Shown piece after piece: positions 6,664 through 7,438 of a DNA stretch of 7,438 nucleotides. The stretch spans positions 1-7,438 of the forward strand of contig DOZC01000016.1 of assembly GCA_003518205.1 (NCBI GenBank). The letters run 5' to 3'. Under the pieces are notes generated by a model. The model searched no databases. It was not told where the DNA came from and was given only the letters and a program-made list of their open reading frames with translations. The DNA is from Minisyncoccota bacterium. Its GTDB lineage: Bacteria; Patescibacteriota; Microgenomatia; UBA1400; PJMF01. Numbering within the stretch: the first letter of the stretch is position 1; each line of letters starts with the position of its first letter. The translations under genes were made by a program, and so were the position numbers.

Positions 6664-7438
6664 TTAGATAGTGATTGATTTTGGCGCCGGTGGTTTAGCC
6701 GCAGGCGTCAGTTGTAAGCCTAGCTCAGCTAGTTGTTCTGGCAGGACTTCACTGGGAGCATCCATCACTGCCGTGCGACCGGTGGAACTCATCGGAAAAG
6801 CAATCGTCTCTTTAATGGATTCCTCTCCAGCCAAAACCATCATAAACCTGTCCAAACCCAAAGCGATACCGCCATGTGGTGGAGTTCCAACTTCGAAGGC
6901 TCGCAACATATGTCCCACTCCCGCTTCAATCTGTTCGTCGCCGTAGCCCATGGTATGAAAAGTGGCTCTAAGAACTTCCGGCCGGTGGGCTCTGATACTC
7001 CCACCGCCAACCTCATAACCATTACAAACCAAGTCATATTGAGCCGTGATAATTTGATCGATGTTTTTACCCGCCAAATGATCCGCTTCGTGCTCTGGCA
7101 GAGGAGCACTAAAAGGATTATGAGTAAAAGTCCAGCCACTTTTACCATCTCTGACCTCAGCTGCATCGGCTTGGTCAACTTTTTTGAAAAAGGGAAAATT
7201 AACCACCCAAGCAAATGCCAACACTCCGGCGGCTTTTTCTTCAGAAGTTCTCAAGTCAAATTTGTCAGCCCCATATTGCTTCATGGCATCAGCATAATTA
7301 ATCACTGGAAAAGTCTCAGCTTTGAGTTGAGCTCCCACAGCTTTAACAGCTTGTTTCACAGCTTTTTCCGTCATAGCCATGACGTCGGCTTGAGTCACAA
7401 AACTCATCTCCACATCTAATTGGGTAAATTCCGGCTGA
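6664..7438 (-). CDS. aspS: aspartyl-tRNA synthetase, C-terminal part, GAD domain absent
   Basis: The frame is open to the right edge, so the gene begins outside the window; the GTG at 7413 is an internal valine, not a start. The 257 visible codons begin with QPEFTQLDVEMSFV, which is motif 2-side sequence of class II AspRS, and include YGADKFDLR (7275-7249), WVVNFP, NGYEVGGGSIRAH and motif 3 GGIALGLDRF (6873-6844), followed by IAFP and DAPSEV as in bacterial enzymes. AspRS charges tRNA-Asp, and in some bacteria tRNA-Asn. The bacterial GAD insertion of roughly 140 residues, expected between DLR and WVVNFP, is replaced by about 13 residues, with the frame intact. The product ends in a Pro/Ala-rich tail. 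The carboxypeptidase gene starts 6 bases after the TAA. Confidence 0.95.
   Translation of the reverse strand, partial: QPEFTQLDVEMSFVTQADVMAMTEKAVKQAVKAVGAQLKAETFPVINYADAMKQYGADKFDLRTSEEKAAGVLAFAWVVNFPFFKKVDQADAAEVRDGKSGWTFTHNPFSAPLPEHEADHLAGKNIDQIITAQYDLVCNGYEVGGGSIRAHRPEVLRATFHTMGYGDEQIEAGVGHMLRAFEVGTPPHGGIALGLDRFMMVLAGEESIKETIAFPMSSTGRTAVMDAPSEVLPEQLAELGLQLTPAAKPPAPKSITI

Noticed and set aside
6840..7214. A 124-codon minus-strand frame overlapping aspS out of frame
   Set aside because: It overlaps the motif-bearing AspRS frame and shows no independent domain or ribosome binding site.
6733..7419. A 228-codon open frame on the plus strand opposite aspS
   Set aside because: It lies wholly antisense to well-conserved AspRS motifs, and its translation is rich in Ser, His and Asn with no recognisable domain. 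It is best explained as a shadow of the aspS reading frame.

Overview
The window is a compact bacterial gene cluster in which every credible gene lies on the minus strand, so transcription runs from high to low coordinates. The order is aspS (3' part only), a D-Ala-D-Ala carboxypeptidase-type penicillin-binding protein, an unrecognised membrane-anchored protein, gltX, an unrecognised protein with a double-psi beta-barrel-like C-terminal half, ybeY, dnaX, and the first codons of a ybaB-like gene. Gaps inside the cluster are 5 to 16 bases, and one junction is a 4-base ATGA overlap. The only longer spacer is the AT-rich one of about 73 bases between dnaX and ybaB. I see no RNA genes, mobile elements, CRISPR arrays or phage genes.

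Organism (inference): probably a Patescibacteria/CPR bacterium, perhaps Microgenomates-like, moderately AT-rich. The reasons are the stripped-down forms of universal proteins: a bacterial-type AspRS without the GAD insertion, DnaX without the usual zinc-module cysteines, and YbeY ending right after its metal motif. In addition, the two unrecognised proteins resemble, from memory only, conserved hypothetical proteins of that group. TAG, TAA and TGA are all used as stops; TGA ends three of seven complete or 3'-complete genes, so this is not a UGA-recoded lineage such as Gracilibacteria.

Layout. 6664-7438: C-terminal 257 residues of aspartyl-tRNA synthetase. 5635-6657: N-terminally anchored S11-family carboxypeptidase. 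4394-5626: protein with one membrane segment, a proline-rich neck and a C-terminal hexapeptide repeat tail. 2896-4377: complete glutamyl-tRNA synthetase. 2015-2890: DPBB-like protein. 1629-2018: YbeY. 102-1619: DnaX. 1-28: start of YbaB.

How the genes fit together. Two tRNA synthetases and YbeY serve translation, dnaX with ybaB is the widespread clamp-loader/nucleoid-protein pair, and the carboxypeptidase with the two unknown proteins may form a cell-envelope set. The shared close packing suggests one growth-linked transcription unit. The genes inside the cluster lack clear Shine-Dalgarno sequences, whereas ybaB has one. No whole new defence or mobile system is visible. The points most worth following are the GAD-less AspRS, the two unknown envelope candidates, and a seven-A run in dnaX where a -1 shift would make a gamma-like short product.
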